A DNA stretch of 64,000 nucleotides. It comes from Paenibacillus timonensis (GTDB lineage: Bacteria > Bacillota > Bacilli > Paenibacillales > Paenibacillaceae). Below the pieces are notes generated by a model, which saw only the letters and a list, made by a program, of their open reading frames with translations, was not told the origin of the DNA and searched no databases. The stretch is from NCBI RefSeq assembly GCF_009725205.1, contig NZ_WNZY01000009.1, forward strand, positions 124,001 through 188,000. The letters are read 5' to 3'. The position numbers were made by a program, and so were the translations under genes. Positions 27,551 through 35,523 of the stretch are shown here, in pieces. The first letter of the stretch is position 1. Every line of letters starts with the position of its first letter.

Positions 27551-27579
27551 ATCATACTCCCCGCCCTAAAAAGTGTAAA
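27551..27579 (-). promoter_or_regulatory. sigma-A promoter of the kimA leader
   Basis: TTTACA (27574-27579) and TATGAT (27551-27556) with an exact 17-base spacer on the minus strand, about 30 bases before the riboswitch aptamer. Without the IS, the leader to the kimA start would be about 360 bases. The Tn3-family element lies about 160 bases upstream, so the promoter itself is untouched. Confidence 0.75.
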
Positions 27580-27736
27580 GATGAGTTTAAGGCGGATTGG
27601 CAACGAAATGCGATCCGCATTGTCGAGGTAAGCGTATACATCGCTCTTCTGCGCTAATTATTTCGTACGGACTTGAAATTACGAGGAAATAAGACGATGG
27701 CCGATAGTGACGTGAATTATTCATATTCCCCTACTG

Positions 27737-27774
27737 GGGGTCCCGCCAACAAAACGCGAAAAACGTACGCTAAG
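27737..27774. repeat. left terminal inverted repeat of the Tn3-family transposon
   Basis: 38 bp, differing from the right repeat at two positions (C for A at base 6 and A for G at base 23). The similarity to the right end continues inward to 27826, so about 90 bp are repeated, including a second CTAAGG motif and a small hairpin with GCCGG/CCGGC arms. Confidence 0.95.
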
Positions 27775-28118
27775 CGAAAATTAGATCAAACAAGCCGGTA
27801 ATTCCATACGCTAAGGAATCCGGCTTATGTGCAATGTAATATGGGAAATCAAACTTTTAGGGTAATACCGGCGAAATTGTAACCCAGTGCCAACCAAAAA
27901 TTAAAAGTATCATCCACCCTTTATTAATACCGATACGTGCTCAGCGAAGCCAAGAGATTTCTGATCATCATCGATATGTTCGAAAGTTCATTGGGGAGAG
28001 CTGATTCCGAAGAGCGAACTTTTCGACTAATAAAACGTCAAAGGGACCGGCAATTCGCCAAGTCCCTTTGCCATTGGACGGATAAGCGAGCATCATCCGA
28101 TCTTTGATCATAACCGTA
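27775..28118. other. left subterminal region of the transposon, no gene seen
   Basis: The first 50 bases extend the inverted repeat. The rest, to the gerB stop, has no supported ORF. A hairpin at 28040-28069 (AAAGGGAC and GTCCCTTT arms) is the probable terminator of the ger operon, followed on the minus strand by a weak T-rich stretch. Confidence 0.6.
28032..28069 (-). terminator. probable terminator of the transposon ger operon
   Basis: Eight-bp stem AAAGGGAC (28040-28047) with GTCCCTTT (28062-28069) and a 14-base loop, followed on the minus strand by GACGTTTTATT. It lies 50 bases past the gerB stop. The T tract is weak. Confidence 0.5.
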
Positions 28119-29207
28119 CTACGCTTTCGTTCTCTGCCTTATACTGCCTATTATCCACATAAGGAGGGGAAGGACAAAAAAGGCGATGGGGTAGAAATAA
28201 CCGTTAAGAAACGGATTTTTAAGCGTATATGACATACGGATATTGTGCGTGCTGTAGATCAGGCACGCCATCCATACGAATGTCGTAAGACAAGCGATAA
28301 GCTTCCAATTTTTGAAGCCGGTCCACTCGGATAACCCGTAACTTAGAACGAACAAACCTACAGCTAATTTAATAAAGGCGCCAAGCAGCCAAAGGGGAAT
28401 GAAAAAAGCATCGATATTTTGAACGAAATTGAGAATGGATACAAACTTGGAGATCGTGTATACGGGAGTGATCAATTCGGCGCCGATGACCGGTCCGGTT
28501 ACGGAAATAAGAACCAGCGCGGCTAGAACGCCCCATAGGATAGGGATCGCCGTTCCCCATAAGATCGCCCGCGCGGCGGTTCGCTTAATCTCGACGAAAA
28601 AGAACAGCATGAGAATAATAGAAGGATCTACCATATAGCTGTAAGCTTTAAAAGCCCCTTTCACAATATGGAACCATCCCGAGTCCGCATAAATCGGCAA
28701 TACTCGCTTAAAATCCATGTCCTGGGGATTTAGGAATAGCTGGACAAATAAGATGAAGACGAAGATGGGGCCGATCACCTCCGCGCAACGGCTAACCGCC
28801 GTGATCCCTCCTCGATATACCGCGTAAGCGACGAGAAACAACATAAACAGAAGGATCACGGACATCGGCGTTCTATGAAGCATAACTAAATTTTGGAATT
28901 CAGTCATTCCTCTGGCGATTGTGAACATTTGCATGAACCACAGCAGGAAATAAATCGTAACAAGCGCTTTGCCGAGCACGGTGCCCATAAGGTCTTTCAT
29001 GAAAGCAACTAACGTTTTGCCTTGATTCTGCATGCAAACCCGAAGCATGACGCCGGTAACGGCCATCATAATGATGCCCCCAAGAAGAATGGAAATCCAG
29101 CAATCCTGGCGCGATTCCTCCGCTGCTAGTTTAAGGGGAAGGTAGGAAGTCGATATGATGGAAGAAACGCTGATCAGCCAGAACATTTGATAACCGCTAA
29201 CTTTCAT
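28119..29207 (-). CDS. spore germination permease, GerB subunit (transposon-borne)
   Basis: A 362-residue APC-type membrane protein of the GerAB family with about ten hydrophobic helices from residue 8 onward. GerB subunits bind the germinant in the inner spore membrane as part of the A-B-C receptor. Length matches GerAB (365). The ATG follows GAGCGG-type purine sequence, and the gene starts 24 bases after the gerC stop in a gerA-gerC-gerB operon. It is complete. The germinant cannot be predicted. Being cargo of a Tn3-family transposon, it was probably acquired horizontally. Confidence 0.92.
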   Translation of the reverse strand: MKVSGYQMFWLISVSSIISTSYLPLKLAAEESRQDCWISILLGGIIMMAVTGVMLRVCMQNQGKTLVAFMKDLMGTVLGKALVTIYFLLWFMQMFTIARGMTEFQNLVMLHRTPMSVILLFMLFLVAYAVYRGGITAVSRCAEVIGPIFVFILFVQLFLNPQDMDFKRVLPIYADSGWFHIVKGAFKAYSYMVDPSIILMLFFFVEIKRTAARAILWGTAIPILWGVLAALVLISVTGPVIGAELITPVYTISKFVSILNFVQNIDAFFIPLWLLGAFIKLAVGLFVLSYGLSEWTGFKNWKLIACLTTFVWMACLIYSTHNIRMSYTLKNPFLNGYFYPIAFFVLPLLMWIIGSIRQRTKA

Positions 29208-29231
29208 ACGCCCATGCCGCTCCTTTATCTT

Positions 29232-30392
29232 TCATTTTAACTGCGAGCCGCTTGCTCCCACCGACCTTAGCAGAATATCGGCCTTGACCATTACGTCCGT
29301 CTCCTTGAACGTTTCGTCCCAATCATTCTTTTGCGACTTCCACCAATAGGGATGCTTGCGATGAAGGTACTCGCCGAACCCGAATACGTCGGAGCCTCTC
29401 TGCCGCACCCGATCCATCGTTTGCTGAAGCTCCTTTTGGATTTGCTCGTTCATGTACTTCTGAACCTCGACGACATCCTCGACGTTATACATATCGAGAG
29501 GAGTTTTATTCTCCAGAAGATAGGCCTGCGCTTTAACGGTTAAAATCAGATGTTTCGGATCGTTCCCGCGAACGGAACGGATCCTGCGCTCAGGATGGGT
29601 GAGTCTGAACGATAAGGTGCCGCTGCCGTCTTTCCATGGGATCGTTATCCCGTCAGCGCTTCCTTTCCCGGCCATCCAGGCGGCTGCGGACCCTTCGGAA
29701 TTGTCCAGTATATCCTGAACTTTGAGCTTCTTGTTCAAGACGGCGAAGCCGGATACGACGGCAATCTGTTTCGTTTTATTGCCGCTTAGCCTTATTTTCT
29801 CGATTTGCATCACCGGCACCAGCGGCCTGGTCCCTTCAGAGACGCTGTCGAGAATGAATTCCCGCGAGGAGAAGCTTTTCATATCGTTGATAAGCAGTTC
29901 TTTTCCGGCGGCAATGCTGGAGAGATGCTCCATTGGGTGCTTCAGCATAAGGAAATCCTTCGCCTTCGATCCCTTAACAAGAATAATAACGTCCCTTAGG
30001 TTGTTTGCGGGATCTCTTCCCAGTTTATCGAATAGCTTACTTACGTCGTTTTTGTTGAAAAACTCTTCGCTTATCGCGATGACGATGCGATGATTCGTCA
30101 TCAACCTGCGCGACGTTTTCTTCTGGATCTTCTGGCTGGCCTCGAAAATATCCCTGCCTACGGCAGATAGGACGACGAAATTATCCGAATCTCCCGAGCT
30201 TCCTCCTTTGAACGGTCCGCTCATCTGCGAGGGGATGACGATCTGGAAGTTGACCTCGATCGACCCGTCCCCTGCATAATCGATGGCAGTCCCCATGACG
30301 AAGGCCAATTGATTCGGTTCGACGAAATCGGTGCAGCCGGCGGCGGGCAGGAGGAGGAGAACAAAAATGTATGTCAGAAGGATGCGCATCAT
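29232..30392 (-). CDS. spore germination lipoprotein, GerC subunit (transposon-borne)
   Basis: A 386-residue Ger(x)C-family protein. The signal peptide ends in a lipobox (LPAAGC, Cys20), so it should be anchored to the outer face of the inner spore membrane. The N-terminal block AFVMGTAIDYAGDGSIEVNFQI and the TNHRIVIAISEEF segment are characteristic of the family. ATG overlaps the gerA stop in an ATGA arrangement, implying translational coupling and stoichiometric assembly with GerA. Complete in length relative to GerAC (about 370). Confidence 0.92.
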   Translation of the reverse strand: MMRILLTYIFVLLLLPAAGCTDFVEPNQLAFVMGTAIDYAGDGSIEVNFQIVIPSQMSGPFKGGSSGDSDNFVVLSAVGRDIFEASQKIQKKTSRRLMTNHRIVIAISEEFFNKNDVSKLFDKLGRDPANNLRDVIILVKGSKAKDFLMLKHPMEHLSSIAAGKELLINDMKSFSSREFILDSVSEGTRPLVPVMQIEKIRLSGNKTKQIAVVSGFAVLNKKLKVQDILDNSEGSAAAWMAGKGSADGITIPWKDGSGTLSFRLTHPERRIRSVRGNDPKHLILTVKAQAYLLENKTPLDMYNVEDVVEVQKYMNEQIQKELQQTMDRVRQRGSDVFGFGEYLHRKHPYWWKSQKNDWDETFKETDVMVKADILLRSVGASGSQLK

Positions 30393-31837
30393 CGTTGCCC
30401 TCTTTTCTTATTCCGGCCATTCTTGATCCAGAAGGGATACCGAATAAACAAATCTCTGATTCGCTTGCCGTCGAACGGGGCGATCGGGCTCAAATACGGC
30501 GTTCCGAATGATTCGAGCATGACCAGATGAATCAATAAGAAAATAAGGCCGTACGCAAAGCCGACGAAGCCGAGGAAACCCGATATGAACGTCAGGAAAT
30601 ACCGAATGAGCCGAAAAGGAAGGGAGGCGCTATATCTTGGAATCGTATACGCTGCGACGCCCGTTAAGGAGATAACGATGATAATCGGCGTGGAGATGAT
30701 GCCGGCCTCTACGGCGGCTTGTCCGATGACCAACGCTCCGATAATGCTGACGATCGGACCTAGCTGATTGGGAAGATGGACGCCGGCTTCCTGCAGGCCG
30801 TCAAAAATAACCATCATAATGAAAACTTCGATGACGGTAGGAAACGGCGAGTTTTCCCTGGCGGTCGCAATGCCGACCATGAGGTAGCTTGGGATCATCT
30901 CCGGATGGAAAGTGGAAAGCGCGACGTACAAAGCGGGAAAGGCAAAAGAAATAAAGGTCATCAAATACCGGACCATCCGGGTCAGCATGACGAATACGAA
31001 CCTCTCGAAATAGTCGTCCGCCGATTGAAGGCCCGACCAAAACGTAACGGGTAGAAGGAGGGCGAAAGGCGTTCCGTCCGTAAGAAGGGTGACCTTGCCC
31101 TCTAACAAACTCGCGGTGACGATATCCGGACGCTCGGTATTCTGGATTTGCGAGAAGATGGAGAAGGAGTTATTCTCCAGCCATTCTTCGATATAGGCGG
31201 AATCGATAACGCCGTCTAGCGCGATCTTGCTCAGCTTTTCCCTTACCTCCGACAATACCTTCTCGTCCGCGATGCCTTTCATGTAAGCAAGCACGACCTC
31301 GGTCTGCGTGTACGTGCCGATTTTATAGGATTCCATTTTTAAATCCGGGTGAACGATCCGGCGCCTTAAGAGGGACGTATTCGTGCGAATATTCTCGACG
31401 AAGCCTTCCTTAGACCCGCGCATGGTCGATTCCTTCCGCGGCTCCTGGATGCTTCTCGTCTCGAAGTCTTGAATCTGGGCGATGAGGGCGGAGTCTTCTC
31501 CGTCTACCAGTATGGCCAATCCTCCTTGCAGGATGTGGTTGACGAGATCCTCCAGGGATTCATCCGTCCGTATGTTCGTCAAGGGAAGCCATTTGCGCCT
31601 GAACGTCTCGACGAGCGACTGCATCCGATCCAGGCCTTGCGGCAATCCAATGAAAATAAGCGGTTTCAGAACGTTCTCCTCTACGGTCTGCAATCGGACC
31701 ATTCCGTCCAGGTATACGATGAATAGCAGGGTTTCATCCTTCAGCGCAAACGAGCGAAATACGACGTCCGAGCATTGTTGAAATCGCTCCTTAATATAAG
31801 CCTCGTTCGCTTCAATACTCCTGTTGATGGAAGTCAT
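30389..31837 (-). CDS. spore germination receptor, GerA subunit (transposon-borne)
   Basis: A 482-residue GerA-family protein, equal in length to B. subtilis GerAA. The N-terminal soluble part (about 1-255) contains the family block RGSKEGFVENIRTNTSLLRRR, then membrane helices follow with FHPEMIPSYLMVGIATAREN and FPTVIEVFIMMVIFDGLQEAG. GAGGTG precedes the ATG by 7 bases, and a good sigma-G promoter lies about 45 bases upstream. It heads the operon and overlaps gerC by 4 bases. No defect is visible, so the mobile receptor should be functional if expressed in the forespore. Confidence 0.93.
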   Translation of the reverse strand: MTSINRSIEANEAYIKERFQQCSDVVFRSFALKDETLLFIVYLDGMVRLQTVEENVLKPLIFIGLPQGLDRMQSLVETFRRKWLPLTNIRTDESLEDLVNHILQGGLAILVDGEDSALIAQIQDFETRSIQEPRKESTMRGSKEGFVENIRTNTSLLRRRIVHPDLKMESYKIGTYTQTEVVLAYMKGIADEKVLSEVREKLSKIALDGVIDSAYIEEWLENNSFSIFSQIQNTERPDIVTASLLEGKVTLLTDGTPFALLLPVTFWSGLQSADDYFERFVFVMLTRMVRYLMTFISFAFPALYVALSTFHPEMIPSYLMVGIATARENSPFPTVIEVFIMMVIFDGLQEAGVHLPNQLGPIVSIIGALVIGQAAVEAGIISTPIIIVISLTGVAAYTIPRYSASLPFRLIRYFLTFISGFLGFVGFAYGLIFLLIHLVMLESFGTPYLSPIAPFDGKRIRDLFIRYPFWIKNGRNKKRGQR

Positions 31838-31879
31838 GAATGAACACCTCGCCCGAATAATATTGTTTAATCACTTGGA

Positions 31880-31910
31880 TATTATGACCAATGCGGGATG
31901 CGGCTATTCA
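31880..31910 (-). promoter_or_regulatory. sigma-G promoter of the transposon ger operon
   Basis: TGAATA (31905-31910) and CATAATA (31880-31886) separated by 18 bases on the minus strand closely match the forespore sigma-G consensus. The start codon of gerA follows about 43 bases downstream. This predicts forespore-specific expression, as for resident ger operons. Confidence 0.8.
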
Positions 31911-31954
31911 ACATTCGGTTGCAGAGACTTGCCCGTCTATGTAAAGAGCCTGCA

Positions 31955-31983
31955 TAAAAAAAGAACCCGTTTCAGGGTTCTTT
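31955..31983 (-). terminator. terminator of the atypical SDR gene
   Basis: Nine-bp stem AAAGAACCC/GGGTTCTTT with a 6-base loop followed on the minus strand by TTTTTTTATG. It lies 41 bases beyond the SDR stop and insulates the ger promoter downstream. Confidence 0.9.
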
Positions 31984-32023
31984 ACAGGTGATGCGAACCG
32001 GGAAGCCGGCTTATTTTACTCGT

Positions 32024-32785
32024 CTATTTTTGGGACACGTAGCGGTTAAACCATTCCTCGAAGCCCGTAGGGGCAATGCGCGCCTGCGCGTTGTCGGCAG
32101 GGACGAGGGAATGTGATTCCAGTACCGATCCGAAGTAACGCGCGTTGTTGTCCGTGATGACCTCGCGCGTATCTCCTTTCGCGCTCAAGACCTTTCGCGC
32201 GAGCTCGTCGATAGGCAGCCGGTCGGGACCGGCTATTTCTTTAGTGCCGTTTGCCGGTGCCGCGAGAGCAAAATCGGCCAGCGCCGAAGCGACGTCGTCC
32301 GAAAGGATCGGCTGGATGAAGGCGGGCGACAAACGAACCGTTTGTCCTTCGGTGGCCGACTGGATGATACCCTCGACGAAATCGTAAAATTGCGTCGCGC
32401 GAACGATGGTGTAAGGAATGGCGGAAGCCTTGATCAGCTTCTCTTGCGCCACCTTCGCGCGGAAATAACCGTTCTCGGGAAGGCGATCGGTGCCGACGAT
32501 CGATAGAGCGATATGGTGCCGGACGCCGGCGGACGCTTCGGCAGCCAGGAGATTTCGGGTCGACGTTTCGAAGAACTCCAGAACGGCCTTGTCCTCCCAT
32601 GAAGGAGAGTTTGCCACGTCGACGACAACCTGAGCGCCGCTAAGCGCTTCGACCAGTCCCTCGCCGGTGACGGCATTGATCCCTTTGGAAGGGGATGCCG
32701 GCACGGCCTCATGGCCAAGCTGACGAAGATTGTTCACGAGTTTCGATCCGATAAGCCCGCTGCCGCCGATAACTACTATTTTCAT
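32024..32785 (-). CDS. atypical SDR / NmrA-like NAD(P)-binding oxidoreductase (transposon cargo)
   Basis: A 253-residue Rossmann protein with IGGSGLIGSKLV at the N-terminus (cofactor loop), TIVRATQFYDF mid-protein and a C-terminal SDDVASALADFAL segment, as in NmrA/YwnB-type atypical SDRs. The classical YxxxK pair is not obvious. AGGAGG precedes the ATG. It has its own sigma-A promoter with a dyad overlapping the transcript start and its own terminator, so it is a separate unit from the second SDR. It may reduce quinones or reactive carbonyls, by analogy only. Confidence 0.85.
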   Translation of the reverse strand: MKIVVIGGSGLIGSKLVNNLRQLGHEAVPASPSKGINAVTGEGLVEALSGAQVVVDVANSPSWEDKAVLEFFETSTRNLLAAEASAGVRHHIALSIVGTDRLPENGYFRAKVAQEKLIKASAIPYTIVRATQFYDFVEGIIQSATEGQTVRLSPAFIQPILSDDVASALADFALAAPANGTKEIAGPDRLPIDELARKVLSAKGDTREVITDNNARYFGSVLESHSLVPADNAQARIAPTGFEEWFNRYVSQK

Positions 32786-32821
32786 AATGCGCCTCCTGAT
32801 TTCTCATCTCGAAATAGCAGC

Positions 32822-32887
32822 CTTGGACAAAATAAAGTCCTAGACTTACCGCTGTTTGATTATACCAAGTTCTTTGTAGCTTAACAA
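32822..32887 (-). promoter_or_regulatory. sigma-A promoter and downstream dyad of the atypical SDR gene
   Basis: On the minus strand TTGTTA (32882-32887), a 17-base spacer and TATAAT (32859-32864) form a strong promoter. Just downstream, 32822-32843 holds a dyad CTAGGAC-N8-GTCCAAG, well placed for a repressor. A degenerate copy of this dyad occurs at 34503-34524. Confidence 0.65.
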
Positions 32888-32943
32888 TTAAAGGAGATTT
32901 TCCTTTCTTGCTATTATACGGCTCATGCTGCACGAGTTCCGTC

Positions 32944-33942
32944 TTAATCAGCTGTGAATACCAACTCTGTCATCGACTCAGCAACGTGCCAAATCCGCTT
33001 GGCCGCATCCTTATCCACGGCGTACTCGTTGACGCCAGGACGAGGAGCATCGTCCGGCTGACCTGTGCCGATCAGCTCGGCGATATCGACGTTCTCGCAA
33101 TAGACGCCTCCCTTGCCGCGCAGCATTTCGCTGGTTGCGCACCAGACAATCGTGGCGGCCCCTTCCGGAACCGTCTTTCGCTCGTCATCGTATCCGGAAA
33201 ACGTTCTTTGTCCATGCTCGTCCAGCGCACCCATAGCCAGCATTTCGTCATCGGACAGGAACTGAGACAAATTCGTTACGATGGATCCCGGATGAACGGC
33301 GAAAGCTCTTATGCCGTGCTCGCGGCCTCGCAAGTCAAGCTCCACCGCGAACAACGATGCTGCTGTCTTGGATTGTCCATATGCAGCCCACTTCTCATAT
33401 CCGCCCTTGTTATAGTCGAGATCGTCCCATCGAATATCTCCCAGCCGATGGCCGCGAGAGGAGACTATGACGACTCTGGCTTCTCCAGCCGTCTTAAGTG
33501 CTGGCCAGAGTCTGGCCGTCAGACGGAATGGCCCTAGGAAATTCGTTGAGAGCTGCAGCTCATGACCAAGCGCATCGCGTTCCAGCGGAATGGCCATGAT
33601 GCCTGCGCTGTGTATAAGCATGTGGAGCGGACGAGCTGAATCCAGAAATTGTCCTGCGAACGCATCGATAGACGCCGGATCGGAGAGATCCAGCTCGGCA
33701 GCCTCTGCACCCGGTATGCTTGCGGCTGCTTCCGCAGCCTTTTGCAGTGATCTCGCGGGAAGAATCACTTTAGCGCCGGCCTCTGCCAGCCTCTTGGACG
33801 TTTCCAAGCCGAGACCGGAATGTCCTCCGGTAACGATCGCGATCTTCCCCGCCAAGTTTGTATGAGCGATTACCTCAGCCGCCGTCGTGCGAGGGCCGTA
33901 GCCCGTCGATAGCGGAGCTTGAGGCGTGGATACTGTTGTCAT
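32944..33942 (-). CDS. short-chain dehydrogenase/reductase (transposon cargo)
   Basis: A 332-residue SDR of the retinol-dehydrogenase-like type. TGGHSGLG (about residues 39-46) binds cofactor, HSAG is near 110, and Ser in VIVSSRGH with YGQSK (about 188) makes the active site. The ATG overlaps the stop of the merR-type gene by ATGA, so the pair is translationally coupled and probably regulated together. The pairing with a MerR regulator suggests a detoxification enzyme induced by its substrate. The true substrate is unknown. Confidence 0.88.
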   Translation of the reverse strand: MTTVSTPQAPLSTGYGPRTTAAEVIAHTNLAGKIAIVTGGHSGLGLETSKRLAEAGAKVILPARSLQKAAEAAASIPGAEAAELDLSDPASIDAFAGQFLDSARPLHMLIHSAGIMAIPLERDALGHELQLSTNFLGPFRLTARLWPALKTAGEARVVIVSSRGHRLGDIRWDDLDYNKGGYEKWAAYGQSKTAASLFAVELDLRGREHGIRAFAVHPGSIVTNLSQFLSDDEMLAMGALDEHGQRTFSGYDDERKTVPEGAATIVWCATSEMLRGKGGVYCENVDIAELIGTGQPDDAPRPGVNEYAVDKDAAKRIWHVAESMTELVFTAD

Positions 33943-34322
33943 GGTTCATCATCCTTTCGTTGTTCTTCCATGATGTCTTGGAAATGCTTGAGCTTATACT
34001 TAATAATCTCAAGCGTCTCCGATAGTTGTCTGGCTTGCTCTTCGACGCGATCGCGGTGCTCGTCCAGGAGGTCGTAGCAGGCCGTCTCATCCTGTCGGTT
34101 GTACGCATCCACATAAGCTTGGATGTCCTTCAAAGGCATCGCGGTATTACGTAAATAAAGCAGGAATCGGATCCGGCCGAGATCCTCTTCCGAATAACGG
34201 CGTACGCCGCCGGGGCCTCTTTCCGGCGATTTCAGCAATCCTTTTTTTTCATAGAAACGCAGCGTGTCAGGAGTAAGCCCTGTCTCCTGCGAAATTTCGG
34301 CAATTTTATATTGTCGCGACAT
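33939..34322 (-). CDS. MerR-family transcriptional regulator (transposon cargo)
   Basis: A 127-residue MerR protein: N-terminal winged helix (YKIAEISQETGLTPDTLRFY, then EKKGLL and RRYSEEDLGRI) and a C-terminal dimerisation coiled coil. No cluster of metal-binding cysteines is seen (one Cys near residue 80), arguing against a classical metal sensor. ATG at 34322 has AAGGGA 8 bases upstream. It is the first gene of a two-gene operon with the SDR and is preceded by a MerR-type promoter with a 19-base spacer and a central dyad, so it probably autoregulates. Confidence 0.9.
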   Translation of the reverse strand: MSRQYKIAEISQETGLTPDTLRFYEKKGLLKSPERGPGGVRRYSEEDLGRIRFLLYLRNTAMPLKDIQAYVDAYNRQDETACYDLLDEHRDRVEEQARQLSETLEIIKYKLKHFQDIMEEQRKDDEP

Positions 34323-34366
34323 CAAATGAATCCCTTCTTACGTCTAGAATGATCATGATCACCTCT

Positions 34367-34397
34367 AGCATACCCGCTGGAGTGCTCTCCAAGTCAA
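34367..34397 (-). promoter_or_regulatory. MerR-type promoter with 19-base spacer
   Basis: TTGACT (34392-34397) and TATGCT (34367-34372) are 19 bases apart on the minus strand, the elongated spacing that MerR regulators untwist. The spacer carries the dyad TGGAG-N4-CTCCA. It drives the merR-SDR operon. Confidence 0.78.
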
Positions 34398-34502
34398 GCG
34401 ACCGCTTTTGGTACTTTTTCGTGTCATATGAAAATTTAGGGTGGAGCTGCTGTAGTAAGAAAGATTAAGCATTAGACTGGCTCAGCAAAAAACAGCAGTT
34501 AG

Positions 34503-34524
34503 CCTTGGACGAGAAAAATCCTAG
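34503..34524 (-). repeat. degenerate second copy of the SDR promoter dyad
   Basis: The stretch from 34501 resembles 32819-32870: agccttggac, a short A-rich spacer and tcctagact are shared, with mismatches. No gene start follows it now. It looks like the relic of a duplicated promoter region, next to the broken gerA. Confidence 0.5.
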
Positions 34525-34584
34525 ACTGCTACTGTATTATTGTGCTAATGTTCTCTGTTATTTCAACTTCCGAGCGTAGTGACG

Positions 34585-35185
34585 TTAAAAGTTAACTTTC
34601 GTATCTGTTTCTGTACCGATACTGAACTGCTCAATTCGAAACTGAACATTTTTAATTCTTTTCCGCAAGAGAGACAAGTTGACAGAAATGTCTTCTGTAA
34701 ACCCTTCCTGTGGTCCGAAAACAGTCGATTCCCTCAAGGGTTCTGATACGTTTCTGTGGGCCGCCTTGGAGACATCCAACAACAACACCTGGCTCGTGCA
34801 TGAAACGACTAATAAGCACCATCCCGCTCAGCAAGCTGTGTATACAGCCATTTACATCTGCGGTTACCAGGATTGAACTTAAGGGAATCCGTGATTGTAA
34901 TATGTTAATAATATCTTCGGTTGATCCCAACTCGTTGTTGAGGGATTCTTCGGATAAGAAACGAAGCAATTCATGTTCAACCTTAGTTTTATCGACAATA
35001 GTTTTTATAAAAATACAATGACCGCGAAGATCTGGTGAGACGGTAAACGAGTGGTTCACTAGATCGGGAGGATTTTGTAGGATATTCATGATTTGGCTTA
35101 GGGTTTTCGGATCTTTTCCATCATAGATAGTATTGTCGGTATCACTCGAATTGTTATTTTGATATCCAAGCCCTCTTCTTTCCAA
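34585..35185 (-). pseudogene. frameshifted and truncated second gerA fragment
   Basis: Two overlapping frames together encode about 200 residues of the soluble N-terminal part of a GerA protein. The first (35185 to about 34815) covers NILQNPPDLVNHSF through LLSGMVL; the second continues LLLDVSKAAHRNVSEPLRES and GFTEDISVNLSLLRKR, stopping at GTETDTKVNF where the membrane part should begin. A single-base indel near 34815-34825 and loss of the remaining 280 residues inactivate it. It differs clearly from the intact transposon gerA, so it is the remnant of a second receptor operon. It abuts the resolution site. Confidence 0.85.
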
Positions 35186-35309
35186 TGTACATTTTCCAGT
35201 ATTACCAGTGGGGATATAAGATATGCATCCTTTAAGAATATGAAGGTTTCCAGAAATACCTCTTTTATTTAAGCGCTTACACTTTAAATTAGATCAACTT
35301 TTTCTTAAA

Positions 35310-35422
35310 CAACACAATATAAATTGTGTTGTACTAGACTCTATCAAATGGTACAATCAGGTTATTTAATGCAACACAATTTATTGCGATTAATGCAAAA
35401 TCTAATGCAACACAATTTATAT
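35310..35422 (+). other. TnpI internal resolution site (IRS)
   Basis: Four copies of a CAACACAAT motif: an inverted pair forming CAACACAAT-N4-ATTGTGTTG (35310-35331) and two direct copies at 35372 and 35408. This is the arrangement of the Tn4430 IRS, a core site made of an inverted pair plus two accessory direct repeats, spanning about 113 bases here and located just before tnpI. It should mediate cointegrate resolution by TnpI and may overlap the tnpI promoter. Confidence 0.85.
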
Positions 35423-35454
35423 GAGTTTACGATACGGCAAGGGGATGTTAGATA

Positions 35455-35523
35455 ATGGAAAGTGACAGAGAAAATCAATACGTTAAGGTGATCGCACAAG
35501 AGCTTGGTGGGGACGAATCATGA
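35455..35523 (+). CDS. possible 22-residue ORF coupled to tnpI
   Basis: An ATG with AAGGGG 10 bases upstream opens a frame of 22 codons (MESDRENQYVKVIAQELGGD and two more residues) whose stop overlaps the tnpI start as ATGA. It may couple tnpI translation to the leader close to the IRS. No homologue is recognised, and it could be fortuitous. Confidence 0.4.
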   Translation: MESDRENQYVKVIAQELGGDES

